Origin: Algoriphagus taiwanensis
Lineage (GTDB): Bacteria; Bacteroidota; Bacteroidia; Cytophagales; Cyclobacteriaceae
Assembly (NCBI RefSeq): GCF_036245645.1
Contig: NZ_BTPE01000004.1
Coordinates: 124,001-188,000, forward strand
DNA: 64,000 nucleotides
Direction: 5' to 3'
The notes under the pieces are model-generated. The model saw nothing but the letters and a program-made list of their open reading frames with translations, was not told the DNA's origin and ran no database searches. Positions 48,848 to 58,708 of this stretch are shown here, piece by piece. Both the position numbers and the translations under genes were made by a program. Numbering within the stretch: position 1 is the first letter of the stretch; the number at the start of each line of letters is the position of its first letter.

Positions 48848-51295
48848 TCAATAGATCAATTGAAATTCAGGTAAGAGGAAAACGGCCCAGAGTAAATCCT
48901 GAATAGCTTCAGGACTTGGATTGGGTCCCAAAGCTTTTTGGGCGACTTCCAGTTCTTTAGGACTTGGTTTTCGCAGTAAGGCTTTGGCATAAAGATTTTC
49001 TGTCAGGACCACAGGATCGGAAAAGGTAGTAGCCCATTTTTCACCTCCTTTGACCAAGGCTTTGTTGAGTTTTTCCCCATTGCTTAGCTCCAAGGCTTGC
49101 AGCAGACTGGCCTGAGAATCCCGGCTGGTTGAGACGATTTCCCGATTGGGTCGTCCAAGCGCTTTTAGAAATTCATTGTTGGCAACCAAAGAGGCTCTTG
49201 CAAAACTCAGATTGGTTTTGGCTTCTGGAATGAGTTGATAAGGTCTGAATTTCACTTCAACTGAATCAAACAAAGGAGCCGCTATCTCAGCCACTGCGTC
49301 GGAAAACTGCTCCGCGGTAATTCTGCGACGGATCACTCCTTGGAATTTGAAGTCTTCGGCCATCAGCTTTTCAGCGGAAGCCACGGTGACGGATGGGCTT
49401 TGGTAAATCTTGGAAGTCGTGATTTGATAGATCAGTCGCTTAAGATCATAGCCATTTTCCACAAAATCTACCGCCAGCCAATCCAGCAAATCCTGACTCC
49501 AGGGAGCATTGTCCATTTCGTCTACCGGTTCGACCATGCCTCGACCCATCAGCTGTTTCCAGATTCGGTTGACCACCGTGCGATACATGCGTCCGTTGGC
49601 AGGCTGAACGAGTTGGTCGGCGAGTTGACGGAGTTTTTCAGCTTTGGTGGCCAGGGAATCAATTTCCCCCAATTCCTCCCAAAGAATCTTGGTTTTGGCC
49701 ATCTGCCCGGTGGGCTGCTCACAGCGACTTACTTCCAAGGTTGAATCTGCAAAGATGTTTGCAAAAGCATAGGCTTGCTCAAGCTTCCAGTCACTAATAA
49801 AACTGTCGTGGCAGGACGCGCATTTCAGATTCAAACCCAACAAAACCTGTCCCACATTCTGCGCAGCTTGCATTTCGGTTCGCTGGGAAGCATTCACAGT
49901 TCCTCTCCAGCGTATGCCTTCTATAAATCCCTTGGACTTTTCAGATGGATTGACCAGCTCTTTGACAAACTGATCGTAGGGTTTATTGTCCCGAATGGAC
50001 GTGTAAAGCCAATCCGTGATAGCAAAGCGGCCCTTGGTAATGTATCCTGTTCCGGTGTAGTCATTTCTCAGCGCATCGTTCCAAAAGGTTAGCCAATGCT
50101 GGGCAAAGTCATCTTTTCGATCGAGGAGATTTTGGATCCAAATTTCCCGCTTATTGGGATTGGTATCTGCCTGAAAAGCTGCCAATTCCTCCGGAGAAGG
50201 CAAAAGCCCGATAATGTCCAAATACACTCTTCGGAGAAAAGTCCGGTCATCGACAGGCTCGCTCCAGGAGAGTTGGTTTTGCTTGAAATACTGATCCACC
50301 CAGCGATCAATCGGATTCTCCAGCCCGGGTTTGGATGCAGGGAGATCAGGTTTTCGGGGTGCCAAAGCTGCCACTCGATACACCGACTGCTGAGCCACTC
50401 CATCTGGCCAAGGCGCACCTTTTTCCACCCAAAGGGTAAGTAATTGGATTTCTTCTTTGCTGAGGAGATTTCCCTTTTCTGGCATGACCTCCTTGTGGTT
50501 TTTAGAAAGAGAAACTCTGCGGATCAGCTCGCTCTTTGTAGGATTTCCGGGAGCGATCACGGGGCCATTTTCTCCCCCGGCAAAGACAAATTCCTTCTCA
50601 TCCAATCGAAGTTCTCCTTCGATTTTTGCTCCTGAATGACACTTGTAGCAGTTATGGGCAAGGATTGATCGGACATTGGTCACGAGCTGGATTTCTTTTT
50701 CAGGAGAAAGTTCAGAAGCGAAAGTTGCCAAGTCCACAGTCAGGGATTGGGGAGCTTCCTGATCTGCATTTTGGGGTAAAACCTCGGTGAGGTAATCTTC
50801 CCCATGAGTCAAAGATGCCCCAAAGTGGCCAGCTGCTCCAATTCCGATTCCAGTAAGAAACAAGAAAAAGCGATAGGCCTTGATGGATGAAGAGGAGGGA
50901 TTCAGTTCACTTTTGCGAAGCAAAACCAACAATAAGAGGCTCAAGCCTGCACTGACCATTCCAATGATCCTGTGCAGGTCCAAAGTGCTTCCGGTAATAC
51001 CTTCATTTTCAGCCAATAGCCAGCCCATCCCCGCTGAGATTGCCGCTGATATAGCTCCAATAATGACCAAAAAGCGAATTCCTCCCCGATAGGAATGCCG
51101 GAAGTTACCAATCGTAAACAACTCCATGACTACAGCCACCAGAATCAGAGCGATCGGAAAATGAACCAGCATGGGGTGAAATCTTCCGAAAAGTTGGCTT
51201 AGCCAAAATCCTCCCTCTGCTTGGACTAAAACAGAACTTTGAAGTGCTGTGAAAGAGATTTGGTCAAAAGAGGAGAGGGCTACGGCAGAAAGCAT
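48848..51295 (-). CDS. DUF1549/DUF1553 protein with planctomycete-type cytochrome c (PSCyt1)
   Basis: An 815-residue protein: an N-terminal membrane part of four to five helices (about 38-170, FHPMLVHFPIALILV as in DUF2231-like modules), a cytochrome domain with heme site HNCYKCHSG and distal IRRVSLSKNHKEVMP, then PSCyt2/DUF1549 (PIDRWVDQYFKQNQ, RRVYLDIIGLLPSPEEL) and DUF1553 (NGRMYRTVVNRIWKQLMGRG, LVANNEFLKALGRPNREIV). An internal CASCH (LKCASCHDSF) is a second heme-type motif. Function is unknown; presumed periplasmic redox enzyme together with the DUF1501 gene. Confidence 0.9.
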   Translation of the reverse strand: MLSAVALSSFDQISFTALQSSVLVQAEGGFWLSQLFGRFHPMLVHFPIALILVAVVMELFTIGNFRHSYRGGIRFLVIIGAISAAISAGMGWLLAENEGITGSTLDLHRIIGMVSAGLSLLLLVLLRKSELNPSSSSIKAYRFFLFLTGIGIGAAGHFGASLTHGEDYLTEVLPQNADQEAPQSLTVDLATFASELSPEKEIQLVTNVRSILAHNCYKCHSGAKIEGELRLDEKEFVFAGGENGPVIAPGNPTKSELIRRVSLSKNHKEVMPEKGNLLSKEEIQLLTLWVEKGAPWPDGVAQQSVYRVAALAPRKPDLPASKPGLENPIDRWVDQYFKQNQLSWSEPVDDRTFLRRVYLDIIGLLPSPEELAAFQADTNPNKREIWIQNLLDRKDDFAQHWLTFWNDALRNDYTGTGYITKGRFAITDWLYTSIRDNKPYDQFVKELVNPSEKSKGFIEGIRWRGTVNASQRTEMQAAQNVGQVLLGLNLKCASCHDSFISDWKLEQAYAFANIFADSTLEVSRCEQPTGQMAKTKILWEELGEIDSLATKAEKLRQLADQLVQPANGRMYRTVVNRIWKQLMGRGMVEPVDEMDNAPWSQDLLDWLAVDFVENGYDLKRLIYQITTSKIYQSPSVTVASAEKLMAEDFKFQGVIRRRITAEQFSDAVAEIAAPLFDSVEVKFRPYQLIPEAKTNLSFARASLVANNEFLKALGRPNREIVSTSRDSQASLLQALELSNGEKLNKALVKGGEKWATTFSDPVVLTENLYAKALLRKPSPKELEVAQKALGPNPSPEAIQDLLWAVFLLPEFQLIY

Positions 51296-51390
51296 CGGGA
51301 TTGGAACAGGTTGAAAAATATAAGGCTTTAGAGTAAATATTCTATCCTGATTTTGAATAAAATAGGTTTAATGAACCTGCTTGTAATCAA

Positions 51391-51421
51391 AAAAGCCCCG
51401 AACTGTTGATCCGGGGCTTTT
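51391..51421. terminator. Terminator between leftward genes
   Basis: AAAAGCCCCG pairs with CGGGGCTTTT around a 10-11-nt loop. On the - strand it follows the PQQ-dehydrogenase gene, whose stop is at 51440. Confidence 0.8.
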
Positions 51422-51439
51422 GGGGGTGATAAGCAACTT

Positions 51440-54250
51440 TTACTCTTCTACTTTATTTTTAAACTCAATCTCGTTGATGCTCATTAATACTTGTTCTCCT
51501 TTTGCATCGGCATTTTTGAAAATGAAATACAAATCCTGAACACCCGTGGTAGGCTTGATTTTGACCTTGGCCCGGTTTGCGTTCATGCGAACCCATTCCT
51601 GCATACTCACTCCCTGAGGAGGTCGGAAACCTCCGCCTTCTTTTCTGCCGATTTTCTCAGATGTTCCGAGGATTTCTCCTGTTGGAGAACCCAAACGGAC
51701 TTCCACTGTGCCACCGATGGCTCCATTTCGCTGATTGATTGCAGCGAGAACATCGATTTGCTGGATTCCGGTGAGATCGATTCCTTTTAGCGCAAAATGA
51801 GAATTATCACCTGCCATCAAAAAGCTTACCCGAGGTGTGGTCAGGAGTTGTACACCTTTGCGGTCCACAGAAGTTTGGGGATCCACAAAAGGACTTTTCA
51901 AGGCCACAAAATCTACCCCGTTGAGCGAACCGATGGAATTGCCGCCTTTATCTGAGTAGGACGCTCGGAGCAAGAAGCTTCCTTGTCCGTTTTCCCCTTC
52001 AGGGATCTCTGCAGTGACTTTTCCGCTCAAAGGAAGTGAGGCAATATTAGCCTGCACATCGTCCATTGCCAGAATGTAATCCACCATTCGCTTGGCATCA
52101 GCCTCGCTGAGTGAAGGGTGAGCACTCATAGCATGGTCTCCCCAGACTCCGGCTCCACCGTTGATGATTTTGCCCACCAAGTACTTCGTATTTTCCTCGG
52201 AGTTGGGATATTTTTCGGCCACCGCCTGATAGCTTGGACCGATGGATTTTTCTGCAAATTGATGGCAAGACTTACAGTCGCTCTGCTCAATCAGGTTTTT
52301 GCCGAGGTTCAAAATGGCGGCACTTTCCACACCGCTTTGCTTAGAGGCTACCTCGATTGGATCAAACCCTGCCGGTACATAGTCAAAAGTGACTGCAACT
52401 TCTTCAGGTTTGATGTTTCCATCTGCCGAGCTACCATCTTCTTTATCGACCACAGAGATCGCATAAGTCAAATCTTTGTCTCCAAACCAGAAGCTTCTGT
52501 TCAGTCCTCCAAAGTCAATGCTGACCACAGGTGGTTCATTTCCGGCTGTCACTTCCAAAGAGGCCGAGTTGGTTTCTCCTTTGGTGTCGGTGACGGTTAG
52601 CATGACTTGATAGGTGCCAGCTTCGCTAAATGTAAAGCTTGGATTGGCTTCAACTAGGTTTTGATTGAAGCCGGAACCGTTGGTGATTTTCCATTCATAG
52701 GATAGTTTGCCCTGATCGTAGTCATCGAAATCATTCGTGCCTTCAGAGGAGAAATTCACAGTCAAAGGTGTTGCTCCGGCTGTTTTATCTGCAACTGCAT
52801 TCACATTCGGCTTACGATTGCCTTTGTTGTACTGGATTTTGATCAGGCGGGAATTGGCATTGCCACGGAACCAAGCTGATCCATATTCCAAAATGTACAA
52901 GGAGCCATCAGGCCCGAAGTCCATATCAATTGCGGAGCTGAACGTCTCGTTGGGCAGGAATCGCTCCATGCTTTGGTAGTCTCCATTTTCATCCATGGTA
53001 ACTGCGAAAATCCAGCCTCGCATAAAGTCCACGATCAGCCATTTGCCTTCGTAATAGGCAGGGAAGACGTAAGGTGCATCCTTTTTGAAATCCGCTTTGC
53101 GGAAAACCGGCCCTCCCGTTGCACTTCGACCGGAGCTTCCCAATTCCGGGAATTTCTCAGAAGTACCGTAAGGATAATAAATCATGGCAGGAACGACCGG
53201 AGTGGGTAGTTCTCTCAAACCAGTATTGTTCACCGATTCGTTGACAGGCTTATTTACGTCGTAAGGGGCTCCATAAGAGCTGTCGGCGTGATTATGTCGA
53301 TTATAAGGGAAATTGTCTCCAATGAAATAAGGCCAACCAAAGAATCCCGGGCCTTTAGCTTGGTTAAACTCGTCATATCCTTTTGGTCCCCAAATCGAAT
53401 CCACGGAGGCATCCGGCCCTACTTCGCCCCAATAGAGATAGCCTGTTTTGGAATCAAGAGTCGGTCTCCAAGGGTTTCGATGGCCCATGGTGTAGATTTC
53501 GGGACGGGTTTTTTCTGTTCCGGGAGGGAAAAGGTTTCCTTCAGGAATGGTGTAAGTACCGTCATTTTCCGGATGGATTCTGAGGATTTTACCCCTCAAG
53601 TCATTGGTATTTCCGGGAGCACGCTGATCGTCGGAGTTTTCCATACCGGGTCTTTCGTCCAAGTTGGAAGAGCCTTCTCTAGGGTTTACGGTATTATTTC
53701 CAACGGTCAAGTAGAGGTTACCTTCTGCGTCGAAGACCATCCCACCACCGGTATGGCAGCATTCTTCGCGTTGAGTCGGGACTTCGAGCACGATCTTTTT
53801 GGAGGATTCCACCAGCTCATTGCCTTTCAGTTCCCATCTGGCCAAGACATGTTTGGCGTCAGCTGGATCTGCATAATACATGTAGATCCAGTTGTTTTTG
53901 GCATAGTCCGGATGAGCAATCACGCCCATCAGCCCTTCTTCAGCCTCGCGGGTGACTCCGGCTTTGTTGGTGTATTTGGTGTTGACCGGGATGGTGGCGA
54001 CCAAGGTGACTTCTCCGGTGTTTTCATCCAGGATTTTCACGCCCCCTTTTCTCTCCACAAAAAGGACCCGATTGCCTGGCAAAAAGGTCATTTCCATGGG
54101 TTCGTCCATGCCTTCAGTCAGGACGACTTTGGTAAATCGGTTGTCTTCGGGCTTGAGGGTTGGGTCATCTGATGGGTCAGTTTTACAGGCAAAAACTGCC
54201 AATCCCATCAGTAAGGCCCAAAAAGCTCGCAAGGGTAAATGATTTCGCAT
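51440..54250 (-). CDS. PQQ-dependent sugar dehydrogenase-like lipoprotein with PKD and cytochrome c domains
   Basis: A 936-residue lipoprotein (VFACKTDP, Cys about 22). Residues about 40-480 form a six-bladed soluble-glucose/sorbosone-dehydrogenase-like propeller (LVATIPV, EEGLMGVIAHPDY, EECCHTGGGMVFDAEGNLYLTVGNNT, GKILRIHPE, MGHRNPWRPT, GYLYWGEVGPDA). A PKD domain (NRKPNVNAVADKTAGATPLTVNFS) and a cytochrome c with CKSCHQF follow, then a C-terminal carbohydrate-binding-like module. Expected to oxidise a sugar and pass electrons to its own heme. Precedes the leftward DUF1549-DUF1501 pair. Confidence 0.87.
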   Translation of the reverse strand: MRNHLPLRAFWALLMGLAVFACKTDPSDDPTLKPEDNRFTKVVLTEGMDEPMEMTFLPGNRVLFVERKGGVKILDENTGEVTLVATIPVNTKYTNKAGVTREAEEGLMGVIAHPDYAKNNWIYMYYADPADAKHVLARWELKGNELVESSKKIVLEVPTQREECCHTGGGMVFDAEGNLYLTVGNNTVNPREGSSNLDERPGMENSDDQRAPGNTNDLRGKILRIHPENDGTYTIPEGNLFPPGTEKTRPEIYTMGHRNPWRPTLDSKTGYLYWGEVGPDASVDSIWGPKGYDEFNQAKGPGFFGWPYFIGDNFPYNRHNHADSSYGAPYDVNKPVNESVNNTGLRELPTPVVPAMIYYPYGTSEKFPELGSSGRSATGGPVFRKADFKKDAPYVFPAYYEGKWLIVDFMRGWIFAVTMDENGDYQSMERFLPNETFSSAIDMDFGPDGSLYILEYGSAWFRGNANSRLIKIQYNKGNRKPNVNAVADKTAGATPLTVNFSSEGTNDFDDYDQGKLSYEWKITNGSGFNQNLVEANPSFTFSEAGTYQVMLTVTDTKGETNSASLEVTAGNEPPVVSIDFGGLNRSFWFGDKDLTYAISVVDKEDGSSADGNIKPEEVAVTFDYVPAGFDPIEVASKQSGVESAAILNLGKNLIEQSDCKSCHQFAEKSIGPSYQAVAEKYPNSEENTKYLVGKIINGGAGVWGDHAMSAHPSLSEADAKRMVDYILAMDDVQANIASLPLSGKVTAEIPEGENGQGSFLLRASYSDKGGNSIGSLNGVDFVALKSPFVDPQTSVDRKGVQLLTTPRVSFLMAGDNSHFALKGIDLTGIQQIDVLAAINQRNGAIGGTVEVRLGSPTGEILGTSEKIGRKEGGGFRPPQGVSMQEWVRMNANRAKVKIKPTTGVQDLYFIFKNADAKGEQVLMSINEIEFKNKVEE

Positions 54251-54498
54251 AGGTTTTTGGTATAGGATAGTTTTCTATTGTCTCAATGTTGGACAAAAGA
54301 AACCGAACTACCAAATTCTCTTGCTGTTTCGGTCGATTTTGGGGATGAGCGAGCGAAGGAACTGATTGATTATTTGGGCTAAAGCTGCTTTTTCAAAAGA
54401 AATTCAGGGTTATCCTTCTTAGGGATATTCACCATTGATCAAATTCATTTCCGGAACAATTTTTCTTTTTCTATTTTTTCAAAAAAGTAGTTTCCGAT
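54251..54498. other. Divergent intergenic region
   Basis: 248 bp between the leftward PQQ-dehydrogenase and the M28 gene. Nothing recognisable found beyond A/T-rich stretches. Confidence 0.4.
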
Positions 54499-55860
54499 AT
54501 GAAGAAATTTCTCCTAGCCTTAGCCTTAATCCCTGTATTTGCTTTCGCTCAAAATCACGAAACCAATCTTTGAAAGATTTACAATGCTGAGCTTTCCTCC
54601 GGCCATACCTATGAAAATCTTCGCTATCTCTGCAAAGTCGTGGGCAACCGATTGGCAGGTTCTCCGGGTGCAGCTTCTGCTGTGGAATGGACCAAGCAAC
54701 TGATGGAAAGTTATGATTTTGACACGGTCTATCTTCAGCCGGTGATGGTTCCGCATTGGGAAAGGGGCGGAAAGGATGTGGTCAAAATCGTCAATTCCGA
54801 AAAGCACGGCACGGTGGAATTGAACGCTTTGGCCTTGGGAAATACACAGGGAACTGGCCCCGGAGGTCTGGTTGGGGAAGTGGTAGAAGTGAAAAGCATT
54901 CCTGAGCTCAGGGAGATGGGTGACAAGGTGAAAGGGAAAATCGTCTTTTTCAACGGACCTATGGACCCCAAGCTCATCGATACCTTTCAAGCTTATGGCG
55001 GAGCCAATGCCCAACGCAGTTCGGGTGCTGCCGAAGCCTCCAAACTCGGAGCCATCGGAACTTTGGTTCGCTCGCTCAGCAACACGGTAAATGATATTCC
55101 CCATACCGGAAATCAGCGCTACAATCCTGATTTCCCCAAAATCCCTGCCTTGGCGATCAGTACCCAAGATGCAGAATTGCTCAGTCAGCTTTTGGCAGAT
55201 CAGGCAGATTTGAAAGTGTACCTAGAGTCTCATGGGGAGATGAAAACTGAAAAGCTGTCCTACAATGTGATTGGGGAAATCCGTGGAACAGAGAAGCCTG
55301 AGGAAATCATCGCCGTAGGAGGTCATTTGGATTCTTGGGATGTGGGAGAAGGGGCTCACGATGACGGGGCGGGTTGTATGCAGGCGATTGAGGTGCTCAG
55401 ACTGTATAAGGAATTGGGCTGGAAACCCAAGCGGACTATCCGGGCCGTGATGTGGATGAATGAGGAAAACGGACTTCGGGGAGGGCAGGAATATGCCCGT
55501 GTAGCCAAAGAAAAAGGCGAGAAACATATCGCAGCTTTGGAGTCTGACTCGGGTGGATTTTTGCCTATCGGTTTTTCATCCAGCGGGACAGATGCCCAGC
55601 GAGGTAAATTAGCTTCTTGGGGAGATTTGCTCCGACAGTATCAGCTTTGGAGCCTGGATAGGCCGGGTGGCGGCGCAGATATTGGGCCTCTCAGAGATCA
55701 GGGGCCGATTTTGATTGGGCTTAAGCCGGATTCGCAGCGGTATTTCTTTTACCATCACACGGAGGCGGATGTCTTTGAGGCGGTCGATCAGCGGGAATTG
55801 GAGCTGGGTGCGGCTGCGATGGCTGCTTTGGTATATTTGATCGAGCAGGAGGGGATTTAG
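54499..55860 (+). pseudogene. M28-family aminopeptidase with an in-frame TGA at codon 25
   Basis: The frame begins ATG 54499 with a good signal peptide (KKFLLALALIPVFAFAQ), then meets TGA at 54571-54573 and continues without further breaks to 55860. Read through, it is a complete M28 exopeptidase: IYNAELSSGHTYENLRYLCK, NRLAGSPGAASAVEW, PA-type insert, VGGHLDSWDVGEGAHDDGAGCMQ (Zn ligands), MNEENGLRGGQEYA (catalytic Glu pair), ESDSGGFLP and FYHHTEADVFEAV. A C-to-T change of CGA (Arg) would explain the stop. The next in-frame start, GTG 54640, would lose the signal peptide. Likely a recent pseudogene or a sequencing error. Confidence 0.8.
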
Positions 55861-56041
55861 TATTTCGGATTTCAGATGTCGGAATTCGGATAACCTTAAT
55901 CCCGTAATTTACTCTTATTAAAAAGCCCAGCCTTCTGATTGAGCATTCTTCTTATTTGCCTGACTTCAATCAGTCTTTTAGGTAAGATTGGTCACCGTTT
56001 TCCCTTTTTCTTTCTGTTTCCTTTATAAAAACATTACACCC

Positions 56042-57709
56042 ATGAATGACCTCCAGATTGCCAATTCGGTAAATCCCAAACCCATACAGCATATCGCCAA
56101 GCAAATCGGGGTTTCTACAGATCAACTCGAGTTTTATGGGAAATACAAGGCCAAGCTTCCTCTAGAATTGATCGATGAGGAAAAGGCCAAAAAAAGCCAT
56201 CTGATTTTGGTCACGGCCATCACACCCACTCCGGCTGGAGAAGGCAAAACTACCGTTTCCATTGGCTTGAACGATGCCTTAAACCGGCTTGGCAAATCAT
56301 CCATTGCCGTGCTTCGTGAACCCAGTCTGGGACCGGTGTTTGGGATCAAAGGCGGTGCAGCAGGTGGAGGCTGGTCTCAGGTCATTCCGATGGAAGATAT
56401 CAACCTTCACTTCACAGGGGATTTTCATGCGATCGAAAAAGCCAATAACCTGCTTTCAGCCCTGATTGACAATAATATCCAAAGTAAGACCAGAAACTTG
56501 GGCATAGATCCTCGGACGATTCTATGGAAGCGGGCCATGGATATGAATGACAGATCCTTGAGAAATCTAATTGTAGGATTGGGAGGGAAAAACGGAGGAA
56601 TGCCACGTGAAACCGGCTTTAATATTACTGCGGCTTCAGAGATTATGGCCATTCTCTGCATGAGCAAGGATTTGGAGGATCTTAAAGCCCGTTTTGCTAG
56701 AATATACATCGGAGATCGATTTGATGGTTCTCCTGTTTTTGCCGGAGACCTGAATGCCCAAGGTGCGATGGCTACCCTGATGAAGGAGGCCATCATGCCC
56801 AATTTGGTTCAGACTTTGGGTCACAACCCGGCGATCCTTCATGGTGGGCCCTTTGCCAATATTGCACAGGGGACCAATTCTATTTTGGCGACCAAAATGG
56901 GCTTGAGCTTGGGTGAATTTGTGGTGACGGAGGCTGGCTTTGGGTCGGATCTCGGAGCGGAGAAGTTTTTCAATATCAAATCCAGAGAGGCTGGATTGTC
57001 TCCGAGAGCGGTGGTTTTGGTGGCAACGATCAGGGCCTTGAAATACCATGGAGGCAAGCCGCTCAAGGACCTCAGCTATCCGGATGTGGATGCCTTGGAA
57101 TGGGGCTTACCCAATCTCCAGCATCATTTGGACAGTCTCAAGAGTTTTGGGATTCCCGTAGTCGTAGCCGTGAATGTGTTCAGTTCGGATTCCACTGCCG
57201 AAAAGGAACTGATTCTGGACTATTGTATAAAACAGGGAGTTCCGGCAGCCCTGAGTGAGGGTTGGGCCCATGGAGGTGAAGGATGCGAGGACTTGGGGAG
57301 GTTGGTTATTGAGGCTGCTGAAGGGACCAAATCCGCTTTTCAACCTACGTATTCTTTGGAGGATTCTGTGGAAGAAAAGGTGCAAAAAGTGGCAAAAACC
57401 ATTTATGGAGCTTCCGGAGTCGAGTATTCGACGAATGCCAAAAAGCAGCTTAAAAAAATCGAGAAACTCGGCTATTCCAAGTTTCCCATATGTATTGCAA
57501 AAACCCAAAAGAGCATCAGCGATAATGAAAAGCTGATCGGAAGACCCAAGGATTTCAAGATTACGATCCGTGAATTTGAATTTGCAGCGGGTGCTGGATT
57601 TATCATTCCTATAGCGGGCGAAATCCTCCGAATGCCCGGATTGCCTGAGGTGCCAGCTGCGGAAGCTGTCGATATAGATAGAGAAGGCAAGATTTCTGGG
57701 TTGTTTTAA
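56042..57709 (+). CDS. fhs: Formate--tetrahydrofolate ligase
   Basis: 555 residues from ATG 56042; the same frame is open 18 codons upstream but without resemblance to the family. Shows TPTPAGEGKTTVSIGLNDAL (ATP loop), REPSLGPVFGIKGGAAGGG, FTGDFHAI, NLGIDPRTILWKRAMDMNDR, FNITAASEIMAIL, GGPFANIAQGTNS and EAGFGSDLGAEKF. Makes 10-formyl-THF from formate, ATP and THF in the cytosol. Single gene, convergent with the MDR gene. Confidence 0.97.
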   Translation: MNDLQIANSVNPKPIQHIAKQIGVSTDQLEFYGKYKAKLPLELIDEEKAKKSHLILVTAITPTPAGEGKTTVSIGLNDALNRLGKSSIAVLREPSLGPVFGIKGGAAGGGWSQVIPMEDINLHFTGDFHAIEKANNLLSALIDNNIQSKTRNLGIDPRTILWKRAMDMNDRSLRNLIVGLGGKNGGMPRETGFNITAASEIMAILCMSKDLEDLKARFARIYIGDRFDGSPVFAGDLNAQGAMATLMKEAIMPNLVQTLGHNPAILHGGPFANIAQGTNSILATKMGLSLGEFVVTEAGFGSDLGAEKFFNIKSREAGLSPRAVVLVATIRALKYHGGKPLKDLSYPDVDALEWGLPNLQHHLDSLKSFGIPVVVAVNVFSSDSTAEKELILDYCIKQGVPAALSEGWAHGGEGCEDLGRLVIEAAEGTKSAFQPTYSLEDSVEEKVQKVAKTIYGASGVEYSTNAKKQLKKIEKLGYSKFPICIAKTQKSISDNEKLIGRPKDFKITIREFEFAAGAGFIIPIAGEILRMPGLPEVPAAEAVDIDREGKISGLF

Positions 57710-57731
57710 AGGTCTGCCTTCAGATGAGAAA

Positions 57732-58697
57732 TTACGCTAAATGTAGAATCACATTTCCCTTCTTTTTCCCCGAAGCCACATAGGCAAATCCTTCCAAGGC
57801 ATTTTCCAATGTAAAATGTCGCTCATCAATCATCGGCTTGAATTTTCCCTCTTCCACCAGTTTCTGCATGGTTTTCAGGCTGTCCAGAATATCCAAGGGT
57901 AAGGGGAAAATAACCCTTTTGCCTTTGGTGAACTTACCCTTGAGCGCCAAGCCGATATTTTCCCAGTTGGGGCCGAGTTCGGAGGAAATATAAACCCCTT
58001 TCTCCTTAAGCACGGGTTTGCAAATGGAAAATCGGCTCTTGCCTACCGAGTCAAAGACAAAGTCGTAGGCGGCTAATTCCTTGGTAAAATCTTCCTTTTC
58101 CAAAGCTATCACCCGATCGGGACCGAGATTCTTTACCTTTTCCACATCTTCTTCAAAGCAAACTGCCGTAACCTTCACATCTCTGGCTTTCAGGATTTGG
58201 ATTGCCGCCGAGCCAATGGCCCCGGCGCCTCCAATCACCAATACCTGCATTCCGGGTCGAAGCTCTACCTTTTTGATGAAGTTGATGGCATAATGAGCCC
58301 CCTCAGCACAGGCGACCATTGTAGCAAAGTCAATCTCCCTTGGCATTTTCAAGATAGCCTTAGAGATGGGGTAAGCCAAGTATTCTGCGTGAGTGCCAGC
58401 CCCATTATCCTCAAATCCCCATACCCGATCTCCGACCTGAAAGTCCTTCACTTCCTTTCCCACTTCTTCGATAATCCCGGCGAAATCAGTTCCTGTCACT
58501 TGTATTTTCGGGGAGAAAAGGCCAGCAAAGGCCCGGATAGCATAGGGCTTCCCGGTAGATACGCCGATATCTGTCCGATTGATCGTAGTCGCTATGACTT
58601 TGACCAAGACTTCATTCGGCTTAGGGATGGGCTTGGGAATTTCCATGATTTGGAAGGTCTCGGGTGGACCATATTTTTGGCGTAAGCAAGCTTTCAT
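57732..58697 (-). CDS. Medium-chain dehydrogenase/reductase (zinc-free quinone oxidoreductase type)
   Basis: 321 residues of the MDR superfamily: KPIPKPNEVLVKVIATTINRTDIG, VTGTDFAGIIEEVGKEVKDFQVGDRVWGF, and the NADPH fold GMQVLVIGGAGAIGSAAIQILKA. No structural-zinc Cys cluster, so it belongs with quinone oxidoreductase/alkenal reductase-type NAD(P)H enzymes. The substrate cannot be told. It lies 11 bp downstream of the CHAD gene in the same direction. Confidence 0.9.
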   Translation of the reverse strand: MKACLRQKYGPPETFQIMEIPKPIPKPNEVLVKVIATTINRTDIGVSTGKPYAIRAFAGLFSPKIQVTGTDFAGIIEEVGKEVKDFQVGDRVWGFEDNGAGTHAEYLAYPISKAILKMPREIDFATMVACAEGAHYAINFIKKVELRPGMQVLVIGGAGAIGSAAIQILKARDVKVTAVCFEEDVEKVKNLGPDRVIALEKEDFTKELAAYDFVFDSVGKSRFSICKPVLKEKGVYISSELGPNWENIGLALKGKFTKGKRVIFPLPLDILDSLKTMQKLVEEGKFKPMIDERHFTLENALEGFAYVASGKKKGNVILHLA

Positions 58698-58708
58698 TGT
58701 GTGGTGGT

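Noticed and set aside
53288..54172. 294-codon open frame on the + strand
   Set aside because: It lies entirely antisense to the PQQ-dehydrogenase gene and encodes no recognisable domain.
55988..56041. Upstream extension of formate-THF ligase
   Set aside because: The extension is hydrophobic noise without family resemblance; ATG 56042 gives the normal N-terminus.
55861..56041. Riboswitch ahead of fhs
   Set aside because: No THF-type or other aptamer core was recognised by eye in the 181-bp leader.
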